From the NCBI RefSeq assembly GCF_002157735.2, contig NZ_AP018689.1, positions 868,001-932,000 on the forward strand: a stretch of DNA of 64,000 nucleotides. The letters are read 5' to 3'. Numbering within the stretch: position 1 is the first letter of the stretch; each line of letters starts with the position of its first letter. Source of the DNA: Vibrio aphrogenes (lineage in GTDB: Bacteria > Pseudomonadota > Gammaproteobacteria > Enterobacterales > Vibrionaceae). Of this stretch, positions 19,721 through 30,786 are shown one piece after another. The translations under genes were made by a program, and so were the position numbers. Under the pieces are notes generated by a model that worked only from the letters and a program-made list of their open reading frames with translations, had not been told where the DNA came from and ran no database searches.

Positions 19721-20758
19721 ATGAATAAAAAATTAATAGGAGCATCGGGCTTACTCGTTACGAGCTTGATTAGCTTTCATTCGTTCGCAGCTTCGACACA
19801 AAACGTGGCTTCAACAGAAGTCCCTGCAAGCGATGTCGTGACCCAAGAAAAAGATTTTCAAGCTTATGTGGCAACCTTAAAGCAAGAAGCAAAAGATAAA
19901 GGGATTTCGGATGCCACTATTCAAGCGGCGTTTAACAATGTTGTATTTAAACCGCATTCAGTTAAAGCCGATAATAATCAGCCAGAAAAGAAACTGACCT
20001 TAGATGAGTATATCCCAAGAGCGATACCGAATTGGAAAATTAAGCAAGCTCGTCGTTTGTATCACGAACACTTTGAGGACTTACAGCGTATTGGTGAGCA
20101 GTATGGCGTTCAACCAAGGTTTATTGTGGCCTTGTGGGGCGTCGAAAGTAACTTTGGTAAGTTTACCGGTAAGCATAATGTGATTGATGCATTGGCCACA
20201 CTGGCATTTGATGGTCGTCGTGAAGCGCTCTTTAGAAAACAAACAATGGCAGCGTTACAAATTATCGATGAAGGCCATATTAGCGCTGATAATATGAAGG
20301 GTTCATGGGCTGGCGCAATGGGACAATGTCAGTTTATGCCTACCTCATTTTTAGCGTATGCCCAAGATGGCAATGGCGATGGTAAAAAAGATATCTGGAC
20401 GACGGAACAAGATGTTTTTGCTTCTACCGCTAATTATCTAAAAACGGAAGGTTGGGATGATAAATATACTTGGGGTCGTCAAATTCGTGTCCCACAAGGA
20501 ATTAACCCTCAACTGCAAGGGCGTGAAGCTGAGAAAGGTAAGTATTTACAAGAATGGAGCCAACTTGGTATTACGAGTCTAGATGGCTCACCTTTGCCTG
20601 TTTTACAAGAAGATATCAAAGCATGGTTGATTATGCCTGATGATGAGATCGGCCGCAGTTATCTAGTTTACAATAACTATAACGTTTTAATGCACTGGAA
20701 TCGCTCATATTACTTTGCTTTAGCTGTCAGTACATTAGCCGACAAAATAGTAGAGTAG
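19721..20758 (+). CDS. Lytic murein transglycosylase (MltB-type)
   Basis: 345 residues with a Sec signal peptide (cleavage near FAAS). The SLT/MltB-like catalytic domain has the catalytic glutamate in VALWGVESNFGKFTG and the later GSWAGAMGQCQFMPTSF motif. It cleaves glycan strands in the periplasm, forming 1,6-anhydro ends. It has no lipobox, so it is a soluble form unlike E. coli MltB itself. AAGGA precedes the ATG. It follows ycgL, a Vibrio arrangement. Confidence 0.93.
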   Translation: MNKKLIGASGLLVTSLISFHSFAASTQNVASTEVPASDVVTQEKDFQAYVATLKQEAKDKGISDATIQAAFNNVVFKPHSVKADNNQPEKKLTLDEYIPRAIPNWKIKQARRLYHEHFEDLQRIGEQYGVQPRFIVALWGVESNFGKFTGKHNVIDALATLAFDGRREALFRKQTMAALQIIDEGHISADNMKGSWAGAMGQCQFMPTSFLAYAQDGNGDGKKDIWTTEQDVFASTANYLKTEGWDDKYTWGRQIRVPQGINPQLQGREAEKGKYLQEWSQLGITSLDGSPLPVLQEDIKAWLIMPDDEIGRSYLVYNNYNVLMHWNRSYYFALAVSTLADKIVE

Positions 20759-20851
20759 TTTTCATATATTTAGCATATAACTGGTAAGGTAAAATAATAT
20801 AAATTTATCTGAATCTCGTATCATTTTGTATGGTTAAACGGTATTTTCTAG

Positions 20852-20886
20852 AGGTTGTGACATATTTTGTTACAACCTTTTATTTT
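20852..20886 (+). terminator. Transglycosylase gene terminator
   Basis: The stem AGGTTGTGAC / GTTACAACCT, with one mismatch, has a TTTTATTTTC tail. Confidence 0.8.
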
Positions 20887-20920
20887 CTGAATGTTATCCA
20901 AACAATATCGAGACATCAAT

Positions 20921-22069
20921 ATGCTTGTTAATCGTTTTAATGTGGGATTATTATCCGTTGTGTTAGTCGTGGGAATCACTGGGTGTGATTCTCAAACGTC
21001 GAAGTCTCAACAAGTCATGGCATCGCACTCTTTGCCGGTTAATGTTGTCACGATGGCCAAAACACCAATCACGATGAATACTGAGCTTCCTGCCAGAGTG
21101 ATTGCCACTCGCGTATCTGAAGTCCGACCTCAAGTCACTGGCATTTTACAAAAACGTTTCTTTGAAGAAGGTCAAACGGTACAGCAAGGAGATGTGCTTT
21201 ATCAAATTGATCCCGCTCCTTATCAAGCGGACTTAAATAGCGCTCAAGCAGCATTATTGAAAGCAAAAGCGGATGAATCTGTCTCTCGTAAAACGGCGTT
21301 GCGCTATCAAGATTTGGTGAAACGTAAATTAATTAGCCAAGAAGATTATGACACAGCAGAAGGTAAGTGGCAGCAAGCGAAAGCTCAGTCGGCAGTTGCA
21401 CAAGCCGCACTCGATAATGCAAAAATCTCTCTTTCATATACCAAAGTAACGGCTCCGATTTCCGGGCGCATTGATATTTCAAATGTCACTGAAGGTGCAT
21501 TGGTAACTGCAAATCAATCAACCGCTTTGACAACAATCCAACCTCTAGATCCTATTTATGTGGATATGACGCAATCTTCACTTTCTATGGCCAAAATTAA
21601 GAAAAGTTTAGGCGCTCATAGCAATCCTAAAGTCACACTGAAATTAGAAGATGGTACAGAATATGACCAATCTGGAATATTGACGTTTTCCGGAACGCGG
21701 GTTGATACTACAACAGGAAGTGTGACCTTACGTGCTAAAATACCAAATCCAGATGCTGTGTTATTACCAGGCATGTTTGTCCGTGCGAGTATTGTGATAG
21801 CTGACCAAAAGCCGATGTATACCTTATCTCAGGCTGTGGTGAATTTCGGTCAGGGTGGACAAGCCACGGTATACGTTGTGGAAGACGGTAAAGCGGCAAT
21901 ACGCCCAGTGACCACTGGTGCAACAGTGAAGGGAAATAAATGGGTTATTGAATCTGGCCTAAAAGATGGTGACCAAGTCATTACGAGTAATTTAATTAAA
22001 ATCCGTCCTGGTACTCCTGTTCAAGTAGTGTCTGACAAGAATCATGATATGAACACGACACAGAAATAG
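20921..22069 (+). CDS. RND efflux periplasmic adaptor (AcrA-type lipoprotein)
   Basis: 382 residues from the ATG at 20921, which gives a proper lipoprotein signal with the lipobox GITGC. An ATG ten codons upstream is possible. The order is lipoyl/hairpin ([13 protein letters not shown]..., coiled coil about residues 90-160), beta-barrel and membrane-proximal domains of the membrane fusion protein family. It would link the inner-membrane pump to a TolC-like outer-membrane channel, which is not encoded here. It lies 10 bp before the pump gene. Confidence 0.92.
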   Translation: MLVNRFNVGLLSVVLVVGITGCDSQTSKSQQVMASHSLPVNVVTMAKTPITMNTELPARVIATRVSEVRPQVTGILQKRFFEEGQTVQQGDVLYQIDPAPYQADLNSAQAALLKAKADESVSRKTALRYQDLVKRKLISQEDYDTAEGKWQQAKAQSAVAQAALDNAKISLSYTKVTAPISGRIDISNVTEGALVTANQSTALTTIQPLDPIYVDMTQSSLSMAKIKKSLGAHSNPKVTLKLEDGTEYDQSGILTFSGTRVDTTTGSVTLRAKIPNPDAVLLPGMFVRASIVIADQKPMYTLSQAVVNFGQGGQATVYVVEDGKAAIRPVTTGATVKGNKWVIESGLKDGDQVITSNLIKIRPGTPVQVVSDKNHDMNTTQK

Positions 22070-22079
22070 GGATAAAACC

Positions 22080-25000
22080 ATGGTGAGATTTTTTATAGAC
22101 CGCCCAATATTTTCTTGGGTCGTTGCGATTTTAATTATGCTGGCTGGTGTGTTGTCTGTGATGAATTTACCCGTTCAACAATACCCAACGATTGCGCCAC
22201 CCGCCGTGCAGATAAATGCGATCTATCCTGGGGCATCGGCGAAAACTGCAGAAGATTCCGTGACACAAGTCATTGAGCAAAATATGACGGGGTTGGATAA
22301 CTTGTTGTATATGTCTTCCTCAAGCAGTTCATCCGGTACGGTGACGGTAACCTTAACGTTTGCTCTAGGTACCGATCCTGATATTGCCCAAGTACAGGTA
22401 CAAAACCAGTTACAACAAGCAATGAGCCAGTTGCCAAGTGAAGTGCAAAAGCAAGGGCTTAGTGTACGAAAAAGTTCATCGTCATTTATGTCGGTAATTG
22501 GATTTATTTCTACCGATGGCAGTATGAATCAAAGTGATATTCAAGATTACGTTAGCTCTAATATCAGTGATCCACTTAGCCGAATTAATGGGGTCGGTGA
22601 TGTGCAGGTCTTTGGCTCACAATATGCAATGCGCTTGTGGTTAGATCCGGCAAAATTAACCAGTTATCAGTTAACACCGCTTGATGTTTATCAAGCCATT
22701 GAAGCTCAAAATACGGAAGTCACAGTGGGGCAAATTGGTGGAGCACCATCAATACCTGGGCAACAGATTAATGCCACCATCACGGCGCAAAATCGTCTAG
22801 AAAACGTGGATCAATTTAAGAATATTTTGCTTAAAGTTCGATCAGATGGGTCGCAAGTTCGAGTCAAAGATGTCGCTAGAGTTGAATTAAATGGTGAAGA
22901 TCTCAGTGTGCTTGCTCGTTACAATGGGCAAGGTGCATCTGGTATTGCGATTAAACTTGCCACTGGGGCAAATGCGATTGAAACACAAAAATTAGTTGAT
23001 GCTAAATTGGCTGAGCTAGAAAAGTCCATGCCTGCGGGCTTGAAAGTCGTAAAAGCACTAGATACCGTGCCCTTTGTCAAAATTTCTATTAAAGAAGTAT
23101 TGCATACCTTAGTGGAAGCCGTTGTCCTAGTCTTTTTAGTTATGCTGCTGTTCTTGCAAAATTGGCGGGCAACTTTGATTCCAACTATTGCAGTGCCTGT
23201 GGTTTTATTAGGAACTTTTGGTGTGATGTCCTTCATGGGCTTTAGCATCAATACTTTAACTATGTTTGGTATGGTATTAGCCATCGGTTTGCTAGTGGAT
23301 GATGCTATTGTCGTGGTTGAGAATGTCGAACGTGTAATGGCAGAAGATAAACTGCCACCATTGCAAGCTACACGTAAAGCTATGGGAGAAATTACCGGCG
23401 CTTTGATTGGGGTAGCGATGGTACTTTCGGCTGTTTTTGTGCCGATGGCATTTATGAGTGGTTCTACTGGGGCTATTTATCGTCAGTTTTCATTAACAAT
23501 TGTTTCATCGATGGTGCTATCAGTGATTGTCGCCATGATCTTTACACCGGCATTATGTGCCACCATGCTGAAGCCGCAACATGGAGAAAAAACCACTGGA
23601 TTCTTTGGATGGTTTAACCGTCACTTTAAACGTTCAAGTGAAAAATACACCAATGGTGTACACAAGATGTTAAGTCGTCCGAAGCGTGCATTTGTGATTT
23701 ATATCGTGATATTGCCATTGATTGGCTGGATGTTCACTTCTATTCCTTCGAGTTTTTTACCTGATGAAGATCAAGGTAACTTCATGGTAATGGTGCAATT
23801 GCCAACAGGGGCTACCTTAGAGCGGACTGAAAAAGTGATGGCAGATGTTCGTCAATACTTTGTAGAAAATGAAAAAGATACAGTGAAGTCCTTCTTCCAA
23901 GTCTCTGGCTTTAGTTTTGTAGGTAAAAGCCAAAATGCGGCTATGGGATTTTTGGAATTAAAAGATTGGTCAGAAAGAACGAAGCCAGGACAAGATGTCA
24001 ATTCGATTATTGGAAGAGCGATGCGACATTTTAGTCAAAATAATGAAGGGGTTATTTTTGCGGTCAACCCTCCGGCAATTCGTGAATTAGGGCAGGCAAG
24101 TGGCTTTGACTTGTATCTCGAAGACCGAGCAGGCCTTGGGCATGATAAGTTGATGCAAGCGCGTAACATGCTACTGCAAGCAGCGAATCAGAACCCAGCG
24201 TTACAAAAAGTACGTCCTAATGGCTTGAGCGATCAAGCGCAATTCTACATAGATTTGGATTATGAAAAGGCGAAGGCATTAGGTGTCAGTATTAATGATA
24301 TTAATCAAACATTATCAATGGCATGGGGCTCGGCTTATGTGAATGATTTTATCGATCAAGGTCGAATTAAGCGTGTTTATATTCAAGCTGATGCTCCATA
24401 TCGAATGACACCTGATGATTTAAATCAATGGTATGTGCGTAATAATGAAGGAAAAATGGTACCTTTCAATGCCTTTACTCATACTCATTGGGGAGTCGGT
24501 TCACCGAATTTGCAGCGCTATAATGGTAATTCTGCGGTCGAGATTCTCGGAGAATCCGCTCCTGGTTACAGTACAGGGGATGCGATGAAAGCGATTGAAA
24601 ATATTGCAAAAACATTGCCTGATGGGGTCGCGGTGAGTTGGACGGGAATGTCATATCAAGAAAGAGAGTCTGGCGATCAGGCACCCATGTTATATGCATT
24701 ATCAATGTTGATTGTATTTTTAAGTTTAGCGGCTTTATATGAAAGCTGGACAATACCAATGGCGGTTATTTTGGTGGTTCCATTGGGTATTTTAGGTGCT
24801 TTAGCTGCGACGATGGTACGTGGCTTGGAAAATGATGTTTACTTACAAGTGGGACTCTTAACGACTATAGGCTTATCCGCTAAAAATGCCATATTGATTG
24901 TGGAGTTTGCCAAAGACTTGCATGAAAAGGGTTTGGGACTAATGGAGGCAACATTAGAAGCTTGTCGTATGCGTTTAAGACCAATATTGATGACATCATT

Positions 25001-25223
25001 CGCATTTATTTTGGGTGTATTACCCTTAGCAACCAGTACTGGAGCTGGGGCTAATTCGCGTCATGCCATTGGTACTTCCGTTATTGGCGGAATGCTAACA
25101 GCGACCTTTTTAGCTATCTTTTTTGTACCGATGTTTTATGTCGGTGTGATGAAGTTATTTGGTGGAAAAAGAAAAGTGTCACCTAACAAAACAGAAGAAA
25201 AGCTGTCGGGTATAGAATCTTAA
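22080..25223 (+). CDS. RND multidrug efflux permease (HAE1/AcrB family)
   Basis: A 1047-residue proton-drug antiporter of the inner membrane. It starts [14 protein letters not shown], has the proton-relay aspartates in [17 protein letters not shown] and the relay lysine in [14 protein letters not shown]. Two large periplasmic loops follow TM1 and TM7, as expected. The length is that of AcrB. It is in operon with the adaptor. No TetR or two-component regulator is adjacent. The substrate range cannot be read. Confidence 0.95.
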   Translation: MVRFFIDRPIFSWVVAILIMLAGVLSVMNLPVQQYPTIAPPAVQINAIYPGASAKTAEDSVTQVIEQNMTGLDNLLYMSSSSSSSGTVTVTLTFALGTDPDIAQVQVQNQLQQAMSQLPSEVQKQGLSVRKSSSSFMSVIGFISTDGSMNQSDIQDYVSSNISDPLSRINGVGDVQVFGSQYAMRLWLDPAKLTSYQLTPLDVYQAIEAQNTEVTVGQIGGAPSIPGQQINATITAQNRLENVDQFKNILLKVRSDGSQVRVKDVARVELNGEDLSVLARYNGQGASGIAIKLATGANAIETQKLVDAKLAELEKSMPAGLKVVKALDTVPFVKISIKEVLHTLVEAVVLVFLVMLLFLQNWRATLIPTIAVPVVLLGTFGVMSFMGFSINTLTMFGMVLAIGLLVDDAIVVVENVERVMAEDKLPPLQATRKAMGEITGALIGVAMVLSAVFVPMAFMSGSTGAIYRQFSLTIVSSMVLSVIVAMIFTPALCATMLKPQHGEKTTGFFGWFNRHFKRSSEKYTNGVHKMLSRPKRAFVIYIVILPLIGWMFTSIPSSFLPDEDQGNFMVMVQLPTGATLERTEKVMADVRQYFVENEKDTVKSFFQVSGFSFVGKSQNAAMGFLELKDWSERTKPGQDVNSIIGRAMRHFSQNNEGVIFAVNPPAIRELGQASGFDLYLEDRAGLGHDKLMQARNMLLQAANQNPALQKVRPNGLSDQAQFYIDLDYEKAKALGVSINDINQTLSMAWGSAYVNDFIDQGRIKRVYIQADAPYRMTPDDLNQWYVRNNEGKMVPFNAFTHTHWGVGSPNLQRYNGNSAVEILGESAPGYSTGDAMKAIENIAKTLPDGVAVSWTGMSYQERESGDQAPMLYALSMLIVFLSLAALYESWTIPMAVILVVPLGILGALAATMVRGLENDVYLQVGLLTTIGLSAKNAILIVEFAKDLHEKGLGLMEATLEACRMRLRPILMTSFAFILGVLPLATSTGAGANSRHAIGTSVIGGMLTATFLAIFFVPMFYVGVMKLFGGKRKVSPNKTEEKLSGIES

Positions 25224-25244
25224 GTGGTTAAAATACAAAAAACT

Positions 25245-25278
25245 AAAGGCAGTGGGTGAAAACTGGCTGCCTTTTCCC
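25245..25278 (+). terminator. RND operon terminator
   Basis: The stem AAAGGCAG / CTGCCTTT is followed by TTCCC. The T run is short. Confidence 0.65.
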
Positions 25279-25300
25279 TACGCAACTTCTGATCATATAA

Positions 25301-25340
25301 TTAACCTCAGCTGCGGATAACTAGAAGTCACTCAATACCG
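25301..25340. repeat. Palindromic intergenic repeat, copy 2 (half)
   Basis: TTAACCTCAGCTGCGGATAA and the following CTAGAAGTCACTCAATACCG match copy 1 with few differences. The right arm is degenerate. Confidence 0.75.
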
Positions 25341-25723
25341 TACTTTGGGCATCTAACTTCTTTAAAATCAACGCAATAGGCCAACTATTGACTTATGATT
25401 TTGCCTTGTTATCCATCACAAATTGCAGCATTGAGAAAAAGTAATCAACCTTAGGTACCTGATAGATATTTTTATCATTTATATATCAGAAGGTTAGACT
25501 TGTTATTGTGACACTCTTATTAATGCTACTTTATGAAGGGTTAATGGCATTATCTGCACTTGAATTATCGAATGTTGTTTGGAAGCAAACAATAGAACAT
25601 ATTACGTCTTTGCTGAATGATGATGAAAAGGGCCGTAACTTAACCCCATTTAATTAAGATAAAACTCTGCTAAGTCTTCAAGTTGTTAATTTTCTGGTCG
25701 TTAAATTTATTATGGTCATGTAT

Positions 25724-26674
25724 TTATTGTGGCCATGTTATTCCCGTTTCTTTTTCAGATAATGCCCATAATCTTGTTAATACCTCTGGGGTTAATACAA
25801 AAGATTCTAGTTTGCATATGCCAACGGGGCCCCCAAAATTCATCATGCCTGTTGGTCCATAATAAGCACGTTGTTCCAGGTTGTTTTCAGTGGCACACAT
25901 CACCTCTGGATAGGCTCCTCTTTCAGCAGTTTGTGCTAGGCCAATCTTAACCATAAGGGACCAGGTTATGCGAGTTATGACGTTAGCACTTTCACGAATC
26001 AATGAGGTATTTGATGCACCGGGATGACACACATACACGGAGACATTTTTATTTTCTGCAGTGATTCTGTTTTGTAATTGATAGGCGAACATCATTTGTG
26101 CGAGCTTGCTATGGCTATACACTTTATTCGGGTGATAATTATGGCTCCAATTCATATCATCAAATTGTATCGTTTTCAGACCCAGCTTATGACCTTCACT
26201 GGATACGACTACAATACGCCCATGTGATTCTTCTAAACGGGGAAATAATAACCCGCATAATAAGAAGTGCCCATAATGGTTTACCCCTAGTTGACTTTCA
26301 AAACCATCTACGGTGAATGTCTGCTTTGCAATTTGAGCGACTGCAGCATTACATATTAGGGCGTCAATTCGAGGGACGGTATTTAGCAATTGAGTTGCCG
26401 CTTCTCGAATTGTTGCCATATTAGCCAGATCCATTTGTAAGTAAGAGATTTCACAAGCTTCACCGAATTCTGTTTTGAGCTTTATGACCGCCTCAATTGA
26501 TTTTTGCCTATTACGATTGAGCATGATTACTTGCGCTCCTTTCGATAAGAGAATCCGTGTTGCTTGATAACCCACTCCACTATTAGCCCCCGTGATGATA
26601 TAGGTTTTTTTACTTAAAGACTCCAAGCGTTCAGGTGTCCAGCCTTGGGGAGCAAATGGTATTGTCTTGTTCAT
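25724..26674 (-). CDS. Short-chain dehydrogenase/reductase
   Basis: A 316-residue NAD(P)-dependent oxidoreductase of the retinol-dehydrogenase-like group. The cofactor loop is TGANSGVGYQATR, the NAAV structural motif is in ALICNAAVAQ, and the catalytic Tyr-Lys pair is in YSHSK. The substrate is unknown. It is divergent from an AraC-type regulator, the usual layout for a regulator and its target oxidoreductase. Confidence 0.9.
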   Translation of the reverse strand: MNKTIPFAPQGWTPERLESLSKKTYIITGANSGVGYQATRILLSKGAQVIMLNRNRQKSIEAVIKLKTEFGEACEISYLQMDLANMATIREAATQLLNTVPRIDALICNAAVAQIAKQTFTVDGFESQLGVNHYGHFLLCGLLFPRLEESHGRIVVVSSEGHKLGLKTIQFDDMNWSHNYHPNKVYSHSKLAQMMFAYQLQNRITAENKNVSVYVCHPGASNTSLIRESANVITRITWSLMVKIGLAQTAERGAYPEVMCATENNLEQRAYYGPTGMMNFGGPVGICKLESFVLTPEVLTRLWALSEKETGITWPQ

Positions 26675-26857
26675 TGATTGAGTTCCTTGTCGCGTGAGTT
26701 TTAAAGGATTATGAATTTATGGAATTGAATATAAATCTCAAAGTGGTCTAAAACGAGGTGTAAAAATCTTTAATACTTGCCTATTTGTCTCATTATCTTG
26801 AGTCTTCATAGACGCAGTGCTAGTTTGAAAAACAATAAAATAGCAATAGGAATTGGC

Positions 26858-27778
26858 ATGTATCCTCAAATGATTAAAGACTATATTGACCAGAGTATTG
26901 ATGAAGATGGCATGATTGACTCGGGTATAAAGGGAGTAAAATTTTTCAAGATAAGCCATCCTATTCTTTGTTCACCTGCAATCTATGAACCATCGATTGT
27001 GGCGATTGTCAGTGGGGCTAAAGAAGCAATACTGAACGGAAAACGTTATGTGTATGATAGTAATAAATATATGTGCTGTTCGATGGCAATGCCTTTGGAA
27101 ACCGGTACACCAACCGCTTCATCTGATAATCCTTTATTAGGTATTTATATTTCATTAGATACCCAAATCATGACACAGTTGGTGCTCGAATTAGAAAGTG
27201 TTATCCGCGGCATTGATAAAACTCTTGTTGAGGCTGTACCTGTAGGGTTTGCGCTTTCTGATTGGGATAATGGGTTCTCTGAAGCATTACTACGACTTTT
27301 ACAATTGATGGATCATCCCGACGATATGGCGATATTAGCTAATGGTCGCATGCGTGAGCTGTATTATACGGTATTAAAAGGGCAGGCTGGAGTTTCGATA
27401 AGGCGTACTTTGGGGGTTGATAATGATATTGCCAAAGTGATCGAATATTTGTCGTCACAATTACACAGCACTGTCACTATCGATGATATTGTTTCACAGG
27501 CTAGCATGAGTCGAGCGGTATTACATCGTAAGTTTAAGCAAGCCACTAGTATGTCTCCGATTCAATTTGTAAAGTCTATGCGATTAAATACGGCAGCCGT
27601 TAGGTTAGCTGGTGGAGAGAATGTAAGTATTGTGGCTATGGATGTTGGATATGAAAGTGCCTCGCAATTTAGCCGAGAATTTAAACGTATGTTTGGTGTC
27701 TCACCCAAGCAATGGCGTCGTTCACATACGCTGCCTGAGAATTTAACAGTACGACATACCACTCAAATCACCTATTGA
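26858..27778 (+). CDS. AraC-family transcriptional regulator (AraC_N type)
   Basis: 306 residues from the ATG at 26858, preceded by AGGAATTGGC. A TTG 27 codons upstream is less likely. The N-terminal AraC_N-type sensing domain (residues 5-180) is followed by two helix-turn-helix motifs (IDDIVSQASMSRAVLHRKFK and VSIVAMDVGYESASQFSREF) and the family closing pattern FGVSPKQWRR. It probably controls the divergent SDR gene through the shared 180-bp region. Confidence 0.9.
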   Translation: MYPQMIKDYIDQSIDEDGMIDSGIKGVKFFKISHPILCSPAIYEPSIVAIVSGAKEAILNGKRYVYDSNKYMCCSMAMPLETGTPTASSDNPLLGIYISLDTQIMTQLVLELESVIRGIDKTLVEAVPVGFALSDWDNGFSEALLRLLQLMDHPDDMAILANGRMRELYYTVLKGQAGVSIRRTLGVDNDIAKVIEYLSSQLHSTVTIDDIVSQASMSRAVLHRKFKQATSMSPIQFVKSMRLNTAAVRLAGGENVSIVAMDVGYESASQFSREFKRMFGVSPKQWRRSHTLPENLTVRHTTQITY

Positions 27779-27820
27779 TTGGTGGGGATGAGCATAAACT
27801 GGAATGGTATCTGAAATTAA

Positions 27821-27849
27821 ACCCTCAATATCATGTAGCTATTGAGGGT
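27821..27849. terminator. Hairpin between the AraC gene and folD
   Basis: The perfect stem ACCCTCAATA / TATTGAGGGT is followed by TTTAATTT on the minus strand, making it the likely folD terminator. Confidence 0.75.
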
Positions 27850-27914
27850 AGAGTAGTTGAGAATATTCAGTTACTGATAAGTTTTAGATGTTTGAAATGG
27901 CATCTATATTGACA

Positions 27915-28769
27915 TTATTGGGAAAAATTCTCACAAGCGTACATGGTGTTTTCAATTAAGCTTGCGACCGTCATAGGACCTACGCCGCCAGGAACAGGAG
28001 TAATGTGGCTGGCATTTTCTTTTGCCACATCATATTCCACATCACCGATTAGCTTACCATTGTCCATACGGTTTATACCGACATCGATCACTACCGCGCC
28101 TTTTTTAATCCAAGCACCAGGAATAAAGTTAGGCTTCCCAACCGCGACGACCAAGATATCGGCTTGGCGAATGTGGCTCTCTAAATCTTTTGTGAAACGG
28201 TGACAAGTAGTTGTGGTACAACCGGAAAGGAGTAATTCAAGCGTCATAGGGCGGCCAACAATGTTAGACGCGCCGACTATCACGGCATGTTTTCCATGTG
28301 TATCAATATTATAGCGCTCTAATAACGTCATAATACCTTTTGGCGTACACGAACGTAATTTAGGAATGCGTTGGCATAGACGACCCACATTGTAAGGGTG
28401 GAAACCATCCACGTCTTTTTCTGGATGAATTGTCTCTAAAATTTTGGTGCTATCAATACCAGCCGGAAGAGGAAGCTGTACTAAGATGCCATCGATCTCA
28501 GGATCATTGTTGAGTTGTTCAACCACGGACAATAATTCTTCTTCCGATGTCGTTGCTGGGAAATCAAAGGATTTAGAAACGAATCCAACTTCTTCGCAAG
28601 CGCGGCGTTTGCTTCCGACATAAACTTGAGAGGCTGGATCACTGCCGACCAAGACGACAGCTAAGCCTGGTGCACGTAAACCGGCTGCAACGCGAGCTTG
28701 AACACGAGCTTTGACTTCAGAACGAACAGTTTGTGAAATTAACTTTCCATCAATAATTTGAGCGGCCAT
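27915..28769 (-). CDS. folD: Methylene-THF dehydrogenase / cyclohydrolase FolD
   Basis: 284 residues starting [12 protein letters not shown], with TAAGGAAAAC before the ATG. The frame extends 27 codons further upstream, but the family start is here. It interconverts 5,10-methylene-, methenyl- and 10-formyl-THF. Motifs visible are [14 protein letters not shown] with the catalytic lysine, [10 protein letters not shown], the NADP loop [12 protein letters not shown] and [11 protein letters not shown]. The PurR-like operator 81 bp upstream ties it to purine supply. It is divergent from tRNA-Arg. Confidence 0.96.
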   Translation of the reverse strand: MAAQIIDGKLISQTVRSEVKARVQARVAAGLRAPGLAVVLVGSDPASQVYVGSKRRACEEVGFVSKSFDFPATTSEEELLSVVEQLNNDPEIDGILVQLPLPAGIDSTKILETIHPEKDVDGFHPYNVGRLCQRIPKLRSCTPKGIMTLLERYNIDTHGKHAVIVGASNIVGRPMTLELLLSGCTTTTCHRFTKDLESHIRQADILVVAVGKPNFIPGAWIKKGAVVIDVGINRMDNGKLIGDVEYDVAKENASHITPVPGGVGPMTVASLIENTMYACENFSQ

Positions 28770-28849
28770 GGTTTTCCTTACATTCCTCATGTGACTAGAC
28801 GTACTAGATTTGCGGCGTATTGTCGCAAAAAAATGCTGTAATATCCACA

Positions 28850-28865
28850 ACGCAAACGTTTGCTT
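28850..28865. promoter_or_regulatory. PurR-like operator upstream of folD
   Basis: ACGCAAACGTTTGCTT differs from the palindrome ACGCAAACGTTTGCGT at one base. FolD makes 10-formyl-THF used twice in purine synthesis, so repression by a PurR-type protein makes sense. Confidence 0.75.
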
Positions 28866-28971
28866 TTGGGTGGTTATGCAATCAATTTTATTAAGTGGAT
28901 TAAAAGTGGGGATAATTGCTTATGAAATGCCTTTTTTTTCAACACTTAAACCACAATCCGACACAAAGCGA

Positions 28972-28999
28972 TTGACCTCACTCACCCATCTCGTATAAT
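28972..28999 (+). promoter_or_regulatory. Promoter of tRNA-Arg
   Basis: TTGACC and TATAAT are separated by 16 bp, and the tRNA 5' end follows 12 bp later. Confidence 0.85.
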
Positions 29000-29011
29000 C
29001 CTCCACTTAAA

Positions 29012-29088
<77 letters not shown>

Positions 29089-29102
29089 TATTGAGAAAAA
29101 AG

Positions 29103-29134
29103 CCTCATAAACTTCGTGTTTGTGAGGTTTTTTT
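29103..29134 (+). terminator. tRNA-Arg terminator
   Basis: The stem CCTCATAAAC / GTTTGTGAGG (one G-U) is followed by seven Ts. Confidence 0.9.
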
Positions 29135-29291
29135 CGTTTTATCAGTGTTGATTTATTTATGACTTATTTATTGCCGTCTTATTTATTGATAGTTTAGCTG
29201 GCTGGATATGATATTGAATATTTTATGCTGCATTCATTTTATGCCGTATTTATTGAAGCAAAGGCTGAAAGTAAAAAGCGGAGAGAAAAAG

Positions 29292-29325
29292 AACCCCCAG
29301 ATAACAGCTTAGTTATCTGGGGGTT
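29292..29325. terminator. Terminator downstream of the purA-type gene
   Basis: The 14-bp perfect stem AACCCCCAGATAAC / GTTATCTGGGGGTT lies 48 bp beyond the stop of the minus-strand gene. The 150 bp between it and the tRNA terminator are AT-rich, with loose TTATTTATTG repeats and no gene. Confidence 0.8.
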
Positions 29326-29373
29326 ATATTAGGTCGATTGCAGTACTTAAATAGCTAATCTCATTAAATTAGA

Positions 29374-30630
29374 TTAACGAATGATCATTTGCTCACGTTC
29401 TGGACCGACAGAAACCATAGAAACTGGCACACCCATTAAGTCTTCAATACGTTTGACATAATGTTGGGCTGCGGCAGGTAGGCTCTCAAATGTGCGGCAA
29501 CCTGTGATGTCTTCATCCCAACCAGGCATTGATTCATAAACCGGTTTTAACGCGGAAGTTTGAGGCCAAATTGGGTTTTCACTGTGATCACCATCATAAG
29601 CGACACAGATCTTTAGATCTTTCATGCCAGATAGGCAATCAATTTTAGTCAGTGCGATTTCAGTAGCCGCTTGTAATTCAACGCCATTACGGGTTGCGAC
29701 GGCGTCAAAGTATCCCATATCACGTGGACGACCGGTTACTGCTCCGAATTCATTTGCCGCTTCGCGGAAGCTATCTTGCTCTTCCATTGCGGTAACCAAA
29801 GTGCCTGTGCCCACTGATGAGCTGAATGATTTGGCGACAGCAACAATGCGTTCAGGGCGAAGAGCCGGTAAGCCACTACCAATACCTGCGTACGCAGCAG
29901 TTACATTAGATGACGTAGTAAATGGGTATTCACCGTAAACTAAATCTCGACCAGCGCCCAATTGCGCTTCAAATAATAGATTTTGGTTTTTTTGTTGTAA
30001 TGCTTTTAGAGGTTCCGTGACATTACAAATGAAAGGACGCCATTCAGCGGTGACTTCTAATAACCACGCCGCCATTTCTTCAGCCGTTTGTGAAAAATCA
30101 CAGCTAGGGTAGAGGGCTTTTAATTGTGGCATTTTCCAATCAAGTAGGAATTGGATGCGTTGTTTAAGCACTTCTGGTTGATTTAACCAACCCACTAAAA
30201 TGCCTTTTTTCATGACACGGTCGCCGTATGCTGGTGCAATACCTTGGCGGGTTGAGCCATAAGCAGCATCACCTAAGCGTTGTTCTTCTAGTGTATCTTC
30301 AAGCGCATGAAGCGGTAGACACAAAGTAGCACGGTCAGAAATGCATAATTTCACTTCCACTCCGGCAGCTTTTACTTCTGCGATTTCTTCGGTTAACGCC
30401 GCAGGGCTAATGACCATGCCTGGGCCAAGAACAGCGGTACAGTTTGGATTAAAAATACCACTCGGTAGCTGGTGTAATTTAAATGTACCAAATTGGTTTA
30501 CTACCGTATGGCCTGCGTTATTTCCGCCTTGAAAACGAATACTCGCAGCCGCCTCTTCGGCTAAAAAGTCAACAATACGACCTTTCCCTTCATCACCCCA
30601 GTTAGCACCTACAACAACAATCGATGGCAT
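29374..30630 (-). CDS. Divergent adenylosuccinate synthetase (PurA2-type)
   Basis: 418 residues with the PurA fold, which joins IMP and aspartate using GTP to make adenylosuccinate. GTP- and metal-binding N-terminus NWGDEGKGRIVD, GGNNAGHTV and the C-terminal TKIDCLSG and SVGPEREQMI are kept. Other landmarks depart from the canonical enzyme: STRQGIAPAYGDRV replaces the usual TTGRGIGPAYEDKV, SSNVTAAYAGIGSG the usual SSNTTAGG stretch, and TGRPRDMGYFD the usual TGRxRRTGWLD. It looks like a second, divergent PurA class. Some Vibrionaceae, as I recall, carry two purA genes. It is divergent from a LysR gene, unlike housekeeping purA. Activity is inferred. Confidence 0.75.
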   Translation of the reverse strand: MPSIVVVGANWGDEGKGRIVDFLAEEAAASIRFQGGNNAGHTVVNQFGTFKLHQLPSGIFNPNCTAVLGPGMVISPAALTEEIAEVKAAGVEVKLCISDRATLCLPLHALEDTLEEQRLGDAAYGSTRQGIAPAYGDRVMKKGILVGWLNQPEVLKQRIQFLLDWKMPQLKALYPSCDFSQTAEEMAAWLLEVTAEWRPFICNVTEPLKALQQKNQNLLFEAQLGAGRDLVYGEYPFTTSSNVTAAYAGIGSGLPALRPERIVAVAKSFSSSVGTGTLVTAMEEQDSFREAANEFGAVTGRPRDMGYFDAVATRNGVELQAATEIALTKIDCLSGMKDLKICVAYDGDHSENPIWPQTSALKPVYESMPGWDEDITGCRTFESLPAAAQHYVKRIEDLMGVPVSMVSVGPEREQMIIR

Positions 30631-30786
30631 AATTTATTCTCCAAATTGATTTGAGTAGTCATAGTACGCAGCTCATCTGGATAAGAGAAATTAATTATAA
30701 TTATTATCCTGATAAGGTATTCATATGAGCAGTAAATGCCTTATGATAATATTCCTGTATAAATTTCGTCTAAATCAGGACATCAA

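Larger units (their letters stand above)
25224..25723. other. 500-bp region between the RND operon and the SDR gene
   Basis: It contains the RND terminator and a half copy of the palindromic repeat. A 37-codon frame (25544-25657, beginning MALSALELSN) has AAGGG only 3 bp before its ATG. A short minus-strand frame ending near 25395 is also open. Neither is recognisable, so I treat them as unsupported, possibly gene remnants. Confidence 0.4.

Noticed and set aside
25544..25657. Small 37-codon gene
   Set aside because: The ribosome site is only 3 bp from the ATG, no family is recognisable, and the surrounding 500 bp look like decayed sequence.
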